The position numbers and the translations under genes are program-made. A stretch of 6,001 bases of DNA from Deltaproteobacteria bacterium. Lineage in GTDB: Bacteria; Myxococcota; XYA12-FULL-58-9; JAUUZB01. The stretch's first letter is position 1. Each line of letters begins with the position of its first letter. The DNA is taken from contig JAUUZB010000303.1 of assembly GCA_030590185.1 (NCBI GenBank), forward strand, positions 1 through 6,001, in the 5' to 3' direction. Shown one piece after another: positions 5,432 through 6,001 of the stretch. The notes under the pieces are model-generated. The model searched no databases. It had not been told where the DNA came from and saw only the letters and a list, made by a program, of their open reading frames with translations.

Positions 5432-6001
5432 TCAGCGGCAACTGTCCGCCACGCACCGCATTCCAACGGCGCAGGACGTTCCACCACAATTAGGATCGGT
5501 GCAGTCGACCTGACCATCTCCGTCGTTATCGACGCCGTCGTCGCAAAGCTCGATGGGTCCGCAGGTTGGCTCGGCGTTGCAGTCCGGATCGGCGCAGTCA
5601 GCGAGCTCGTCGCCGTCTTCGTCGTCGCCGCCGGTGCAGCTCTCATCGGGCCAGCTGGGAGCGAGACTCGCCGTCCACATGTCGTCGAGGAAGGTCGCCG
5701 TGCAATCGGTGCCGCCAAAGAGCAACGGGAGGCCGAGCACGCCGTGAAACACCATCTGCACCCCTCCGCGCCCGACGGGGGCGGTCGGCCCGAAACGCCG
5801 GAGCCAGGTTTAGCCGTCCCAGCTCCAGGAGTCGCTCAGGCATCCCCCACAAAAGCGCACCACCCACTCCAGCTCTGCGTCGTAGGCCATGGCGAAGTTG
5901 TCGCGCGGCGAAGGCGCGGCAACCGACACGCGCTCCGTCCAGCTGGTGCCGTCCCACTCCCACGTGTCATTGATCTCGAGGTCGCCGCCAAAGAGCACCA
6001 C
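5432..6001 (-). pseudogene. Kelch-repeat (galactose-oxidase-like) protein with C-terminal DxDGDG repeats, interrupted by an in-frame TAA; 5' end off-window
   Basis: The visible part enters from the right edge, so its start and signal peptide are not seen. It reads VVLFGGDLEINDTWEWDG, TSWTERV, SPRDNFAMAYDAELEWVV, then CGGCLSDSWSWDG, which are bacterial kelch-type repeat features (a GG turn, then NDTW.WDG..W). At 5810-5812 the frame hits TAA. The same frame then continues TWLRRFGPTAPVGRGGVQMV, then PLLFGGTD and FLDDMW, which completes the next kelch unit as if a Gln, Lys or Glu codon had been lost. Downstream are two Cys-rich acidic repeats (5486-5638) and a Cys-rich tail ending GMRCVADSCR, with TGA at 5434-5432. 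The second visible kelch unit also has a shortened loop. Readings are a nonsense-mutated pseudogene, a base-call error, or stop readthrough. The first is favoured but not proven. The protein would be secreted or surface-exposed. Confidence 0.7.
5486..5638 (-). repeat. Two DxDGDG Cys-rich repeats, 31-residue period
   Basis: In the kelch-protein frame, CTGGDDEDGDELADC.DPDC and CDDGVDNDGDGQVDC.DPNC recur exactly 31 codons apart. The DNA shows the same 93-bp offset (GGATCGG at 5493 and 5586). Repeats of this kind, often written DGxDNDGDGxxDCxDxDC, are common at the C-termini of myxobacterial exported proteins. Their Asp spacing resembles calcium-binding thrombospondin type 3 or EF-like loops. The Cys pairs probably form disulfides after export. 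Confidence 0.7.

Noticed and set aside
5137..5718. Minus-strand open frame covering the 5221-5431 gap
   Set aside because: It runs in another frame over the DxDGDG repeats and into the beta-helix gene, with Thr/Ser/Pro-rich shadow composition and no recognisable start signal.

Overview
The window is GC-rich DNA with strong G/C preference at third codon positions. It looks like part of a Myxococcota-type (deltaproteobacterial, Polyangia-like) chromosome. Three things suggest this: two lipoproteins with lipoboxes ahead of parallel beta-helix domains (one starting CGRSGFD after the lipid cysteine), a kelch-type protein ending in Cys-rich DxDGDG repeats, and a CcdA/DsbD-like membrane reductase. 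The taxonomic assignment is inferred from protein style, not from a marker gene.

Layout. On the minus strand at the left, a CcdA-like membrane protein fused to a thioredoxin domain (72-1202) overlaps by the TTGA arrangement a possible next gene that leaves the window (1-75). Divergent from it is a small protein ending in a CGC motif (1375-1680). A GC-rich hairpin cluster follows, then an SRPBCC/START-like protein with a GTG start (1765-2277). A perfect 11-bp AT-rich hairpin (2282-2308) separates this gene from the convergent beta-helix lipoprotein gene (2327-3616, minus). A second, unrelated-looking beta-helix lipoprotein gene runs the other way (3775-5220) from a shared 158-bp divergent intergenic region. 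After a 211-bp gap with no visible gene, a kelch-repeat protein enters from the right on the minus strand (5432-6001). Its reading frame carries one in-frame TAA (5810-5812) although homology continues in the same frame on both sides, so it looks like a broken gene or a readthrough case.

How the genes may work together. The left part is a thiol/redox module: electrons would pass from the membrane CcdA part to the periplasmic CPIC thioredoxin domain. The adjacent small CxC protein could be linked to it, but only position suggests this. The right part encodes surface or secreted proteins (two beta-helix lipoproteins and a kelch/DxDGDG protein), typical of the large, rapidly changing extracellular repertoire of predatory or soil myxobacteria. 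I see no CRISPR array, tRNA, rRNA, integrase or transposase, and no convincing new multi-gene system. The best leads are the interrupted kelch gene, the GTGTCAGGCAC hairpin and the small CGC protein.
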